Numbered from the stretch's first letter, positions 30,331 through 42,189 are shown. The stretch: 64,000 bases of DNA from Undaria pinnatifida (GCA_012845835.1 JABAKD010000001.1:6932476-6996475); one strand, 5' to 3'. A program made the numbers and translations. The notes: generated by a model not told the origin, from the letters alone.

Positions 30331-32440
30331 CTTGTGGGTGATCAGGTTAAGGGATGTAGGGGTAAAGGGGTCAAGGGGTATAGAGCTCCTGAGGTGAAGA
30401 GCCCCACAAAAGACATTGTACTTATAACCTCTGCCGTACAAGGTACTCCAGGCCATGGCTCCAGGTATTCGTCAAGGGCTTGATTTGTTTGCTTTTTCTC
30501 CAAGGGTATGTTGTATAGTGAGGTAAAGAGCTCCTCGAAAGAGGGCCCTCAGAAAGAGCACAGCCGCCCCCCCCTATCGCACGACGATCACAGAATCACC
30601 AACACCAACCAGCCGGAGTCGTTTAAGTGTGTGGGGGGGGAAGCCTACGCTCCCAGAACCTCTACGATACGACAAGCACGCTGTGCGGTTATTACACTCG
30701 TACCGCCACACGCGCTGGCGACTACTACCACCACTGTAGACGATTGATCATACCCCACTCGTCACTGGTTTGGTCGCTACACATAGATCACAATGGGGTT
30801 CAGCGAAAAAAGGGGTCGCCGGCCGATCGCGGACAACTGGCAAAAATTTTGAGTATCGACCTTCCGGAAAAACTCGCAGCACACGCCGTTCTTCTGATTA
30901 AAACAAAACGCAAGAAAAAAACTGTCAAGAGGAAAGTAATGGGTGTCGTATAAATAAGGGAAACGATGTAATTAGTGGTGTGGAGGTGTTGCATAATTAA
31001 TAAGAGAAACGATAATAACAATAATCGTGCAGAGGATCCTATCGGGCGCAACAGCAATGTTGGGTTCCCATTGAGCCCGCTCAAACAAATCAGCCCGCCC
31101 TCAATCCTTGCATTCCCGCAAAATACGCGGTGCTACTGCAGCGCCAAGAACGTTGGAATCCCTTTCCCTGGGTATTCTATGAATAGACCCTTCCTTTGTT
31201 GACACTTAACTCTGCGGAATTCATTAGCGAGGGACTATCGTAATCAGGACGAAATGTGGTTAGTAAAACTTAAGTAGTACATAGTCTAGGTATTTATCTT
31301 TATCGTAGGGCCTGAGTACTACACTATGGTACTACACTATGGTCACCCCGTCATGGACAAAATTGAACTACCTGGTAGTAGTGCCCCGAAAACGAGCGTG
31401 CCTGCGGTGTGAAGGGGTTAGCCCAGTGGGGGACTTGATTACATGAAATATCTTGACTAAAGTATAGACTTTAGCCACGAAAACCGACGATTTTTTTCGA
31501 TATTTCCAAGCATCCACGAACGTCATGGCATCTAGCAGTACGAGTATCAACGTGCTGCCCGTATGCGGCATAAATCTCCTTTCACTACACCTCGGACACC
31601 CCCCCTACCGCCAGTGGCCAAGATTTCCTCGTGCTGGTTGATGCTGTAGCCGAGTCATCCCAGGGTAGCGGAGAAGCGGAAGTACCCGAGCTCCTCACGC
31701 GAGAAGAGAGCTCAACATATATCATCACCCGAAGCATGTGACACTTCGAAGGCATTCGATCGCGCAACCCGGCGTGCAACACTTCACTCATATGCCCTGC
31801 TGGAGTCCTAAAACAAGTATACTCTCGTAAACAGCGTCCGACTAGTTACTCACTTGAAGAGCTTAAGCGGGGGCCAGAAAAAATGGGGCAAAAAAAAAAA
31901 TGCAACCCGTACCGTGAGATGACTCCCACTTAGTCTTTCACAACAACTTACTTCTTATTTTTGACACATTAAACCCACAGGGGGTCAAGAAGACGCCAAT
32001 AAACCCAGACCTTTGCTAACGATGATGGTGGTGCTCGATTGGGTCCGACAACTTCGAGAAACGGAAGTGTGGAGGGCCTAATGAAGCTTTTCTTTTCCCC
32101 ATCCCTTGGAAGATGAAAAATAGAAAGGAATAGTTGTACACAATATCATCCTTTCGAAGTATCGGCCGCCGAGGAAACATTCACACTTCCGGGCTCAAGC
32201 ATGCCGATCCTCGAGCAATAACTCAGCCCGCACACTGGCCTTTCCCTACCGCAACATTCACTTTACTGCAGCGCCAATGTTATACGCCCTGCTTGTCCCT
32301 GGGCATTCGAGTTTCAAGAGAACGTACAGCAAGTCTTGACACCTATCTAAGGAGTCTACAAAAAAATCCAATTAGTTAGTTGTTTCCCAAAAACAGCGCC
32401 GTGCCGTTACAACAAGGGCAAAACACAAAACGTTAAAATC
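30331..32440. other. No gene recognised; one small dispersed pair
   Basis: The stretches 31080-31190 and 32210-32325 are similar ('cagcccgc', 'ctactgcagcgccaa', 'tccctgggtattc' or 'tccctgggcattc') and form a degenerate direct pair. A plus-strand frame ending at 30953 is lysine-rich and probably chance. Nothing else is supportable. Confidence 0.35.
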
Positions 32441-32474
32441 ATTCCATTCCATGGATAGTTGTTGCTTGTTGTCT

Positions 32475-32610
32475 AAAAACCATGACGGCATGGTCTATAG
32501 TCGTGAAGCATCATATTGGCCGCGAGGGCATAACGTTGAATTTTTAGGATGGTACAGGCAAGCCCACTCCAGCAATTCAGTGCGGTCTTTCACGCAAATG
32601 CCAGTCCTGT
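32475..32610 (-). pseudogene. Degenerate copy of sulfotransferase C-terminal exon (downstream)
   Basis: The minus-strand reading RTELLEWACL followed, after a frameshift, by NVMPSRPI and DHAVMVF corresponds to RAELLEWAYL, NVALAADM and DYAVILF in the exon at 32891-33169. DNA similarity is clear around 'gcccactccagcaattcagt' against 'gcccactccagcagctcggc'. It has a stop and a shift, so it is dead. A family D copy (32640-32850) lies between the two. Confidence 0.7.
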
Positions 32611-32639
32611 TATCAGGGTCCTATCTTACAAACCGCGGC

Positions 32640-32850
32640 GTCGTCGGCAGGACACCTCATAAAAATGGCGTCCCGACGATTTTGGGCCAACGCCTTCACA
32701 ATCGTGAACCCGTTTGGGTGGACAAGATACTTGCAGTAAGTACAGGAAGGGGGTTTGGGGCTCTACATACAGGGGTTAAGGGGTCCCGCCATTCAGAAAC
32801 CAGTTTAGCCGAAAAGTGCTACTATATACACCTATCGTGCGATGACGACG
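32640..32850 (-). repeat. Dispersed repeat family D, minus copy
   Basis: The reverse complement shows 'ctggtttctgaatggcggg', 'accccttaacccc' and, further on, 'aaaatcgtcgggacgcc'. It sits between two copies of the sulfotransferase C-terminal exon. Confidence 0.5.
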
Positions 32851-32890
32851 ACGGCTCAGTTTGTTTTCTTGGCAGCGATGACGGATGCAG

Positions 32891-33169
32891 CTAGTCCCAT
32901 TTCTTTCCAAGGACAGCGCTTGTTTGTCTTCGGAAAAGGATAACGGCGTAGTCGTAGAGCATCATGTCGGCCGCCAGAGCAACGTTGATTTCCGGGCTCA
33001 AGTAAGCCCACTCCAGCAGCTCGGCCCTCTCGCCGGGCACGACGCCGCCGTTCAAAAACACCGTAGCATCCCAGCTACGCACGGAGCTCTTGACCGTGGC
33101 GTTGAACAGGTCCATCGATAGATCCCACTCTTCGAATATCCCCACGGCGTTGTAGCTCGACAAGATGTT
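32891..33169 (-). CDS. Sulfotransferase C-terminal exon
   Basis: This exon of 92 codons begins in phase 0 after 'ggaacag' and ends at a stop at 32891. It opens NILSSYNAVGIFEEWDLSMD, the conserved run near the C-terminus of Sulfotransfer_2-like proteins (x-x-x-V-G-x-x-E-x-x-D-x-S). It continues LFNATVKSSVRSWD, AELLEWAYLSPEINVALAAD and MMLYDYAVILFRRQ, and closes VLGKKWD. There is no internal stop, and the charge pattern looks natural. It is the best preserved exon of the locus. Degenerate copies flank it on both sides (32475-32610 and 33365-33440). Confidence 0.72.
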   Translation of the reverse strand, partial: NILSSYNAVGIFEEWDLSMDLFNATVKSSVRSWDATVFLNGGVVPGERAELLEWAYLSPEINVALAADMMLYDYAVILFRRQTSAVLGKKWD

Positions 33170-33364
33170 CTGTTCCGGCAATAATGTGCAAGGCGCACGG
33201 AAACAGAGATTGGTTAAACGGGTTGGCAAGAACGTTCTGAAGGCAAAACTAAAAGACATAGACAGAGGTTTGACAAAGTGTGGGTGTTGACTCTTACCAC
33301 CCAGCTAAACATGATCACGCAATTCCAGCGTGTTCGTGAGGTGTAGTTCTGAAAATATGAAAAA

Positions 33365-33440
33365 AAAAAACGGCTGTACAGCGCCCAGTCGATGGATCAC
33401 ACTATTCGAGTACGCCCACGGCGTTGAGGCTCGAAACGGG
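33365..33440 (-). pseudogene. Degenerate copy of sulfotransferase C-terminal exon (upstream)
   Basis: The minus strand reads SLNAVGVLE, a TAG stop, then CDPSTG, aligning codon by codon with SYNAVGIFEEWDLSMD of the intact exon. The DNA 'caacgccgtgggcgtactcg' matches 'caacgccgtggggatattcg'. Only about 75 bp is recognisable. Confidence 0.65.
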
Positions 33441-33670
33441 AGTCTGTGCGATCTCGAACAAGAGGCGAGCACGTGCAAGGCGTATGCATAAACGTAATAG
33501 GTAGAGGTATCACAACAGGGGTAGGGCGCATATAGATACATATAATAGATTGTTTTACACATGCTATGATACGGTACAGGGGCACCGTTTTTTTTCTTAA
33601 TACTCCTCCTCACTGGAGGTGAACATTGTAACGATAAACATACATTATATACATAAAATATATACATAGA

Positions 33671-34200
33671 TTATATACACAGCTTATATGCACGCGAACG
33701 GTCAAACGCATGAAGCAAGACAACAATATGTTGCTCATGGAGGCTGTGCCCAGTGGTGTTGCGTAGGGAGAGCACCCTTTGGCTCCATCGCCGCCTCCAC
33801 GGCCAGCCCCACCACGCTTGCGTGGTGGCTGCCTCCACTACTGCCATTCCTCTTCCCGTGCCGCGGTTTCCCTCCGTTGATCTAGTGCTCTTATTGCTGT
33901 TGATCTGTGGGCGGTTGTTATGACTGCGAATTGTAGTTGGAGCGCTGTGCCCCGCTGGAGTCACCTTGCACATGCATGGCTGCCATGCAACCCACATTCA
34001 GTTGTCCGCGCGACGAGGGGCAAGCTAAATTGTCCGCGTACATATTTCGCCGTGTCCGCTAAACGTCCTCCAGTCCGGAGTCGCGCTGATTGCAGCTGCA
34101 GCTACCCATGTACCCACACTCGTCTGGAAGGCCCTTCATCATCCTGTCCGCGACATTTTCGTCCGTGATGGTCTGCCCATACCTCATGCAAAAAACAGAA
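33671..34200 (-). pseudogene. Possible Copia-type Gag remnant
   Basis: On the minus strand near 34200-34080 the frame reads MRYGQTITDENVADRMMKGL then PDECGYMGS, resembling the 'D..v...ll.gLP..y' part of Copia gag (UBN2-type). Further down, near 33770-33720, SLRNTTGHSLHEQ has the spacing of a CCHC knuckle (x-x2-x-x4-H-x4-x) with its cysteines lost. Stops lie between. It lies in the presumed last intron of the sulfotransferase locus. The match is weak and could be chance. Confidence 0.4.
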
Positions 34201-34329
34201 TCGAACGTACCTCACGAACCTGATACCTCTTCAATAGCTAACGTTACCGCTCGCCCAACGCGCGTCCTCTACTCTCCCCCCTCCTCTCTAAACTGCAAGA
34301 ACAACACATTAGATCGGTGAGGTCCATAG

Positions 34330-35455
34330 AGTCGGTCCTGAGCTCTATCCATAGCAAGCAGCTAGATGTCGGAACAGTGCCGAGGATGTAGCTTGGGATT
34401 GTGGAGTGCCAGCAGTTCGCAATTCGCCACGCGACCGGTAATGGGGGTCCTGTTGTGCTTTTCTCCTAGAGCCAGCTACACTGCTCTCCTGTTGCTGCCT
34501 CCGTCGTCGATGGGCATTCTCTCGTATCGTTCAACTAGTCTATGGGTGCTTTCGTTTGGTCCCACGGAACATAATGTAGTTGAAGTAGTTCAAGGGTTCG
34601 TTCAGTAGGGGGCCTAATGCATACTCTTGCCGTAGCCAGGCATATTATACCTAATCAACGGGGTACCCCAGAGAATATATATAACCCACAAATACACCCT
34701 TGAGTAGATGTTATCCATCTTCCACCGATGTATCGCATTGGTTTTGCCCGCAATGCTCTCGACGGTGTGGCCGTCGCGACTGATTCGACGATACCCCCCC
34801 CCCAGAAAAAAACAGCGATTTTCTTGAACGAACGTTTCATGGATGCTCGGCACAAGAAAGGATGCAGCTGAAAACAAAGTATATCCATATATTTTGTTGT
34901 GTGCAAAGGCCTATCGATCGGTGACGTCGGGGTGTCGAGGGACACCGCATTTCAGGAGATACGACCGGGAGATGATTTTAGAACAGGCGATTTCCTTAAA
35001 GAAAGGTCGGGGGGGCTACCGTAGAACGACTCTCGCCAGGGTGGTTCAGGCACTCGATGCCCTGCCCGATCCCGAATAATCCCGGGGTGCCTATACTGAG
35101 GTGGACGCGTGGTTTCGCCATCAAGCTGGGGAAAACAGAATTTTTCCGTGTAGTTTGGAAGACCCCTCGCAAGCGCTGCTGTATTCCTGTTCTCCTCCGT
35201 GATGATGTTCGCGTGCCGCAACTGGTGCGGCCGCAGCTCGCAGCTGATGCGGTGTTCTTTAGGCCCGGCGTCCGATTGGTGGCTGAGCCGCCCTTCGCCA
35301 CTTACACGTAGACATTGATGCATTTGGTATGTACGGGGCCGACAAAACTCTGTGCCAACGCCCGAGAGTGTCGCTGTCTACATGATCCTTTGCCTGACTA
35401 CACGCGGGTCCAGTCGTATCTGGAACGGGGTCGGCACGTCTTTGTCCCAACGCCA
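34330..35455. other. Unassigned stretch with coding-like composition
   Basis: From 34950 to 35330 both strands show frames of 70-120 codons. The minus-strand segment NTAALARGLPNYTEKFCFPQ and the plus-strand segment EQAISLKKGRGGYRRTTLAR both look protein-like, but neither matches a family I know. A further sulfotransferase exon would be expected between 37.0 and 33.2 kb; I could not identify one here. Confidence 0.3.
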
Positions 35456-35471
35456 TGATTTTATTGCTGCA

Positions 35472-35583
35472 GAACCCGTCGCTGCCTACACTCAGGTTCA
35501 GCCGTAGCTGGTACTGACTACTGGTGTCGGCAAACCCGTCGCTGCCTACACTCAGGTTCAGCCGTAGCTGGTACTGACTACTC
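35472..35583. repeat. Two-copy tandem repeat, 60-bp unit
   Basis: The segment beginning 'aacccgtcgctgcctacact' occurs at 35473 and again exactly 60 bp later at 35533, with about 50 identical bases in each ('caggttcagccgtagctggt' included). On the minus strand it encodes a 20-residue repeat with core SSQYQLRLNLSVGSDGF. A weaker third copy may precede it at about 35365-35440. The near identity makes the duplication recent. Confidence 0.85.
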
Positions 35584-35599
35584 ATGCCCGGTCAGATAG

Positions 35600-37000
35600 T
35601 TGTCGGAACATCGGCGAAAGCTCGTCAACGAAATTTAAACTGTTAACGTCTCACGTATAATATTCTCAAACCGTCAATTAACACTCAAAAGGCAGGCGCC
35701 CTCGACTCGAAACTATTGACATGGTCCCGCACAAGACCACTGCTAATCAGCAACCGATGTACCACTTAGTTGGCCGTCTGGTTTGTCTTGTGTTCTAGTT
35801 CATCAGCCCAGGCCAAGTAAAAATCTTTGACTTGACCTCAGGTCGTATTCTCCCATTTTTCTCCACCTTGAAGAAGACTATTTTACGACATACAACTGGT
35901 CCTCCCATACTCCTCAATAGATGCCTCGCACATGAACCCGTGATGTGCACGCGAAGCTGTTGAACAAGACTCAAAACGTTTAAAAAAATCTTGGCATGTC
36001 CCCGAAACAGAAAGGTAGCAGAGGCTAACGCTGGACCTGATAAGCAGCCAGGCTGGTGCTTATGCCGTTGGCAGTTTGAAGAATAGTCTGAACATGTTAA
36101 TTTCGTACCCGGTAGTATTCAATCATTGGGCGGGACCAAGCGCATGGAGAAAAACGAAAATCGCTGAGCCTACGCGGTTTCTGTAAGCAGTGACAGCGCG
36201 GTCGACTCTCGTTCTGTGGCAAAACGTATATAACCACTGAAATACCATCCTGTGCGAAATGCCTAGACCTATGTCATCTCGTGTAAAATATTGTAGAACA
36301 CGACGCTCTTATGGTGTACTCTTGTGCGCACCTCCATTTTTGTGAGAGCTTCCCGGCCCAACTCTGTGTCCATTCCATGTGGCTGTTGCTTCACCTGGAA
36401 GACGCCGAGTGGACGAGTGCAGAGAGGGAGTTCTCACTTAGCACACCAAACTACAATTGCGTATATTGATTTCGCGATAAGAATCGACTGGAGATTGTTG
36501 TATTCCGATGCGGCATGGAACCGATTGTGACCCTTCGGCACAAACGAGTGATTCAGTCCGTTTCCGAGTGAGGTACATACATGACGCACGACATCCAGGG
36601 ACAAAGCGGCCTACGCCCAGTAGCGAAAACAATGGTGTAACACCCTTCCACACTGTACCAACTACCTCTGTTGACTATACAAAGGAATACACCGGCACCA
36701 CTCGAACGGAAACCAGTGTATAACCCGACACGAACACGAAACCAACTGAGGAAGTGCGGTTATGCCAGGTTCAGCGTGTAACACACCCTCTCCCAAAACA
36801 CTATCTGGCTCGACCCAGCATCCCAGTTTCTCATCAAAGCGACGGTGCTGCACAGAACTGTCCAATACGAGTCTCTCGGCAAGGCAGTGGTGTGCCACAA
36901 AAATCTGACCGTCTTATCGGGGGAAAAAGCCGTGCTAATTCCAGGTTACCAGTGTTCAATTTGTCAGTCGCGCCAAGTAATTCCGACCCCCTTACAACGG
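35600..37000. other. No gene recognised
   Basis: I see nothing that can be supported. The stretch lies in the presumed intron between the 37.1-kb and 32.9-kb sulfotransferase exons. The minus-strand segment HMEWTQSWAGKLSQKWRCAQ near 36330-36390 is open but unassigned. Confidence 0.3.
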
Positions 37001-37047
37001 GATACCGATTTACTCAAGCCGCCCGTAGAAGGACCACTACTGTATAC

Positions 37048-37197
37048 CTGAAACTCCTTCCCGCATAGCTCGAAGTCCCGACTGCAATAGATTCCGAAAA
37101 GCATTTCCGTATAGTACATGTAGCGCCAGGACGTGTTGAGGGCGAAGTCGAGTAGGCGTTCCTCGAGAGGCTGCTTGCTCCTCATGTTTCCGCACCA
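37048..37197 (-). CDS. Sulfotransferase internal exon, 50 codons
   Basis: This segment is bounded by a pyrimidine-rich acceptor 'cgtctttggtag' and the donor 'cag/gtatac'. It is 150 bp long, open in one frame, and phase 0 at both ends. It starts WCGNMRSKQPLEERLLDFAL and continues NTSWRYMYYTEMLFGIY to ELCGKEFQ. The upstream exon at 38712-38775 ends RPRK in phase 0, so the join reads RPRK-WCG, the context I expect after the 'YYCP.D.D' segment in algal-type sulfotransferases. The splice sites, phase and length make this the clearest internal exon. No second copy was seen. Confidence 0.6.
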
Positions 37198-37209
37198 CTA
37201 CCAAAGACG

Positions 37210-38700
37210 AGGGGCACGGGGAGACGTTGTCTTACCATACCAATAGCAAAAACAAATGATTTCGTATTTTTGTAATTGAAGCGACACAAGCAACAGAGCT
37301 TGTAGCGTTGTACGTGGAGGTCCACGACGTATCGAGGAATTTACCGGGCACGCTGTACGTAATCAATCCGTATTGTTACTTCATCTGACACCAAACGTGT
37401 AACGTTTGTTGCAAAATTACCGTTCACATACTTGTATATACACAAGGAGCTAAACCCAGAACACAACTGCTTTCAAACATGGAAGAAGTCGCCAGTTGAA
37501 CCCGAATGACGTTAAAAAAAAAAACAATACGAACCAACAAGGTGAGCCCCCGTACGAATAACCCTATCGACTATTTTTTTTTTTTGCCGGCCTACAGTAA
37601 TGAGAGCGAAGAGCGATGATCTAGGTGATTATTAGACAGCCCCACTTGTGGGTTGAAAATTAGGCTTGATCTACTTAGTCGCATCTTCGATGTGCCATCG
37701 GATACCTAGATGGCTTGCTGATATCATAGTATTACCGTGAGATCTACATCCATGACAATATTCAGGGTGAGAAAAAGTCATTGAGTGACCGACGCAGTAG
37801 ATGCTCAAGCTATAGACTAGATAAGACGTGACACGATGCCAGCTCTCGCGAGCTGCAGGTAGATGTGGTTCGTCAGAGCGTCAGAGTTCTCCGCATGATG
37901 GTCCGCAGATTAGGCGATGTTTCGCGCTGTCAAAGCATCGCACACCGGATCACGGCCGTGTTCTAGGACTTGTACGATGCCTCTGGCATTGTCGTGTGTT
38001 TTTGAGGCATGAAATAATAATTAGGACTAATTAATGACTCATCCCACCGTGGGTGACAGGGGCCGCACTTTTTGCGCCAAACGTTTCGGACCGGCTGAAC
38101 ATATCAAGAGTGGAGTGCTATTGGTAAGTAAGAAAATACTAGCATTGCGAGTATATTCAGTTTTTAGGACTAGCGCAGGCGCAAAGAAACGTCGGTCAGA
38201 TAGCCGGAACGAGTGCCTTCGAAGCCATGTTTCGAGTGATGCAAGGTATTGACCTGGCCCCGCATATTAGGAGCTCAGAAAATTCTTAGAATCTGCTGCA
38301 CTCCCTAGCGTGGAATGACTCCAATGGAGAATGCACGGGAAGTCATGAGCTATGGAGGTAGGCGACCTACCCAGCGTCGACACCATGCATCCTCGCGGGA
38401 CACCTAAACACGTGCAAGGCTACGGTATGAGGGCATAAGTTTGGACCTCTTGTCTTCCACTGGCTCAGGGCCAATGGTGCGAGTGGGCACCCAAATATTT
38501 AGCTCAACTATGGTTCGCGATACGCCCCCGCCGTGTAGTTGTGTGTGTTACCCTGCACCAACGCAGGATATTCAAGTCCGTTTTTGTCTTTAGCAGGGTG
38601 CAGAGATTATCAGGCGCGTGTCTAAAGCTCGTTTGTACAAATTGGGGTATACCCGATCGTTACACTATTAACAAACACACACTACCGTGTGAAGTAGTGA
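37210..38700. other. Intron-like stretch; old dispersed repeat inside
   Basis: No coding signal. The stretch 37680-37800 resembles 8620-8760 in the same orientation. The stretch fits an intron between the exons at 38.7 and 37.2 kb. T and A homopolymers occur near 37515 and 37577. Confidence 0.4.
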
Positions 38701-38711
38701 ATGAAGCTCAC

Positions 38712-38775
38712 CTTTCTAGGTCGTAACTGCGGATCGTGATCTTTCGGACAGTAGTAGAAAGCTGACACTAACCGG
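38712..38775 (-). CDS. Sulfotransferase short exon (RLVSAFYYC segment)
   Basis: This exon of 64 nt has one base plus 21 codons. The acceptor is 'cttccgccag' and the donor 'aag/gtgagc' at 38710-38711. It encodes RLVSAFYYCPKDHDPQL and ends RPRK. In the family this follows the 'RHPi' box at the 3'-phosphate binding site of PAPS. It ends in phase 0, matching the start of the 37.2-kb exon, and starts in the phase left open by the 44.6-kb exon. Five or more degenerate copies with the same acceptor pattern lie upstream to 40.9 kb. Confidence 0.62.
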
Positions 38776-38979
38776 CTGGCGGAAGGACGGAAGGACGGAA
38801 GAAAGGATACACCGACAACCAGCAAAACAGAACAGGAAACGGACAGACAAAACAGAACAAACGGGAACGGAGACTGATGAGACTTTATTATTCGTGCCTT
38901 CGAGCCAGTATATGACCTTGTTTACATACATAGCCACGCCTTCGTGTTCAAACTACCTCCCTCTGTCTTCGTGGTAGAA

Positions 38980-41300
38980 ATGGAAAGCTTATACCAACAG
39001 GCTGGTGTAAGGAGGGGGGGTGTAACAACCGAGCAAATAAACGTAGTGAAAGAAAAAGAGACGCATTGGTGTGATCAACATGTCTTGAACAACAAATAAA
39101 CTAGGTGTGCTGCTGGGTGCCTTAGCAAGCTTTAGTGTGATGATGCCGCCTTTGCCCCAATTCGACATGTACACCTGTGTATGCTATAGACAGAAGTCAA
39201 ACGCTGATACCAAGCGGCTGGTGGAAGGAACGGCCCAGGCATGATCATAACAAAGCATTACAGACATCTGCGAGTTTGAAGCAAGGGCGAAAAATGAACG
39301 AACATAACCGTGATTTACGTGAATAGCGGGCACGGAATGAACGCACAAAGTCACGTCAAAGGTGCATCAACCATCATTTTTCTGAGGCTCCTAACCTGTT
39401 GAGATACCGTAATACTATTGATACTATTAATACTATTAATACTATTAATGCTAATACTACTATTAAAATACCTCATCTCACTACATATTTTGGAATTTCA
39501 AGCGCAACAACCCAATGACCAAACCCATGGCTTAGGAACAAAATGAAATCATATTGGACAAAAATAATGGCATTTCCACGATTTTGGGTTAAGCAGCCCC
39601 GTTATTTCCACGAAAACGTTGGGTTCGAAAAATTCCATATGTTTCGTAGCACACGTCCCGGCAGAGGCCCATGACAGGGAGAGGGAAGGAGTGCAGAATA
39701 AACGAAAAGAGAGACGAACGAGAAGGAAGGGCAACGAATATACGAGTGACTTCTGGTGCCCGCCGGTCATCATGTACGGCCTTGACATGATAATAAGTAC
39801 TTGCGCTCTATGGAGCGAGGTATGTACTGCCTTCATCTTCTGGGCAGTTGTGCAAAGCTGATACCAAGCTGCTGGTGTAGTGAGGAAAATGCACAGCACT
39901 CCCGAATAGGCAACAGAACTAGCGATCAAGGGCACCGGACGAACGATTGAACAAAGACCGACGAGTAGAGCTGTGAGTGGGTTCAACTTAATTAAGCGAT
40001 TGCGTGGTACCTGATAGTCGTCTCCCGGAGGCGCCGATCATCCGACTTATTGGGGTTCTATATTTGTAGGAAGGGGTGTTTAATGCGGGATGAATTTTGG
40101 TCTTTTTTCGGTGGGCCCTCCTCTGCCGAGGGGCGGGGGGGGGGGGGGGGGGGGGCAACAATGCTCGCCTGACTTCAGTCGGCAAGTCGCTGGCCATCAG
40201 CTGGTTCCGCCAGCCTAGTAGCCTACAAAAACCAGTTAGTTGGCCCACGGCACCTACCGATTAGTTGTTAGTGGTAAAATCCTGTCGACTCAAAGCTCTA
40301 CCCATGAAAGGTTTAGTTGTTCGTGCCTGCGTACCAGAACCATGGTTTTTGAACAATGATGCCTTTGCGTTCTAATGGGAAGTATACAACAATACGATGC
40401 GTAGAAGGTAGATGCCAAGCGGCTTGTTGTGAAAACTCGTGCACGGGGTGGGATTTTCTCGCGAGGAGGGACCGGACGAAAATAGAGGCACCTTGAGGCA
40501 GCCAGCAGCACAAGACCAGGTATGTATATCCGCGTTATTCAGCACGAAAACTAGACCTCAAGCGGGCGAATATATTGTCCACTGGCTACGCACTGGGACC
40601 TCGCAATAGGGCATCCACAATATAACATGTCATTCTCCGACGACGGATCGTCTACCATCTCCAGAGCGATTACATGTAGATGACGTTGATTCAAGAAACA
40701 ATGTACCCATGGGATATTTCACGGCTGGCAAATGGAAGGACACAGCAATGATGATTGCTGGCTGACGGCTAATAATGCTATACCAGGTATAGTGTAGCCC
40801 CGACATGACGGATTTTGCGGCGAATTAATGCGAACTATGCTCCTGTATCATCTGGAACCTAATACTACTGTAATTGTATACAGAACGTGAATATCAATTG
40901 GCTGGCAGAAGAACAACCAGTCAGCACACAGCGGTTCATGAGAAATAGTGAAGATTGACACATAATGAACGAAATAAACATATTGTGTTGGAAAATTGCA
41001 CGCAATGATCGAGTATGAACAGATATTCATGAGAAGGGAGGGAAACAAGAATGGACAAGCACAAGCAGATAAATGAGAAAAACGAACAAGGAATGGTAAA
41101 GAGTGGACGAACACATAAGAGGTTCGTGAGAAGGATGAGGGAAGCACGCAGAATGAAGCAACAAACCGAAATCCAGCAGAGAGAAGCGCACAGAATGAAT
41201 GAGGAAACCGATGTCCACGAGAGTGTTAGTTGGCGCCTGACAGCCAGATAATGTGGCCTTGACATGATGATTCCGTTGCGCTCAAGTACGCAACATCCAT
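38980..41300 (-). repeat. Degenerate tandem copies of sulfotransferase exon region
   Basis: The acceptor-plus-exon motif of 38712-38775 recurs on the minus strand at about 38985-39010 (LLV, stop, AFHFYHED), 39195-39225 (SRLVSAFDFC then stop), 39840-39890 (SSLVSALHNCPED), 40385-40425 (SRLASTFYAS) and 40870-40905 (SASQLIFTFC). Spacing is 220-660 bp. Between them, NGIIMSRPHYL (about 41260) and LIIMSRPYMM (about 39780) may be copies of the 44.6-kb exon (SSVIMGYGELL). All are broken or diverged, so this looks like a decayed tandem duplication of a two-exon block. Confidence 0.55.
40130..40156. repeat. Poly(G) tract
   Basis: This is an interrupted G run of about 25 bp. It is not clearly part of a foldback arm, because the neighbouring arm landmarks are missing. 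Confidence 0.8.
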
Positions 41301-41499
41301 CTCGGTCACCAGCGAAGGTATCCCCTACGGAGCCAACGGGGTAAAGTATCGATTGATTCCCCAGCCCAGGGTGAAAACATGAAATATTCTGCCCCCCAAC
41401 GATCGAGCATCCAGCCCCAAAGTAGACAATGCAACACATATTATTCCTGAAGACGAAAGGTGGCACTACTTTGAAGGAGGTATGAAGCTAACGAACGGA

Positions 41500-41725
41500 G
41501 TGAGTCGGAATGGGAAGGGAAGTGACGCATGCGAGGGAGCATGAAACAGCGTGCCCACGGCGTGACATACATAATAACGCGAAGCATACCCCTCCCTCAA
41601 TCAAACCGGTCGACCAAGGGAGCCCATGGTGTGCAAGGACACACCAAAGAAAACGAACGAGGGTCTGAATGCTTAGGGACGTCGTATACGAGAGGGCGTT
41701 AAACAGCATGCCCACCGCGTTATTT
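41500..41725. repeat. Two-copy direct repeat, about 160 bp apart
   Basis: The pattern 'gagggagcatgaaacagcgtgcccacggcgt' at about 41530-41562, split here as 'gagggagcatgaaacagc' and 'gtgcccacggcgt', returns at about 41690-41722 as 'gagggcgttaaacagc' and 'atgcccaccgcgt'. Sequence to the left ('gggaagtgacg' and 'agggacgtcg') also corresponds. Function unknown. Confidence 0.5.
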
Positions 41726-42189
41726 GGCCGTGCAACGGTAGGAGTACTACAGGCGAGAGTGGATGCAAGAGTACGGTGCCGGCCACAACGATGGCGCTAT
41801 TAGGATGGACCTCAGGCGGGTGCTCAAAGTCATAAAGAGTAAGGCGTCAGTCGCCAAGAAAGAAGGAGGCCAAAGGAAAAATTGACCAATCAGAAAACTG
41901 CGGGTACGAAATCCCTTTCTCTACCAGGCATTATATATCATATTTCAAGTGCGTCGGCTGAGAGTTCAATCAACTTAGAGGTCGGTACTCGTCGTTGGAA
42001 AGCTGCATGATACTCCGGCCGCGCGTTTTTACAGATACACCAGGTATTACTGTACTTCGGAAGTATTACTCTTTGAATATGTAAAATATTATCCCCCTCA
42101 ATGCTGCCAGGAAAAGCAGGACAATTTCACAAAGGGCGATTTCGGAAAGTACTAATAATATGCGCTATATTGTCCTATATTGTAAAGGC

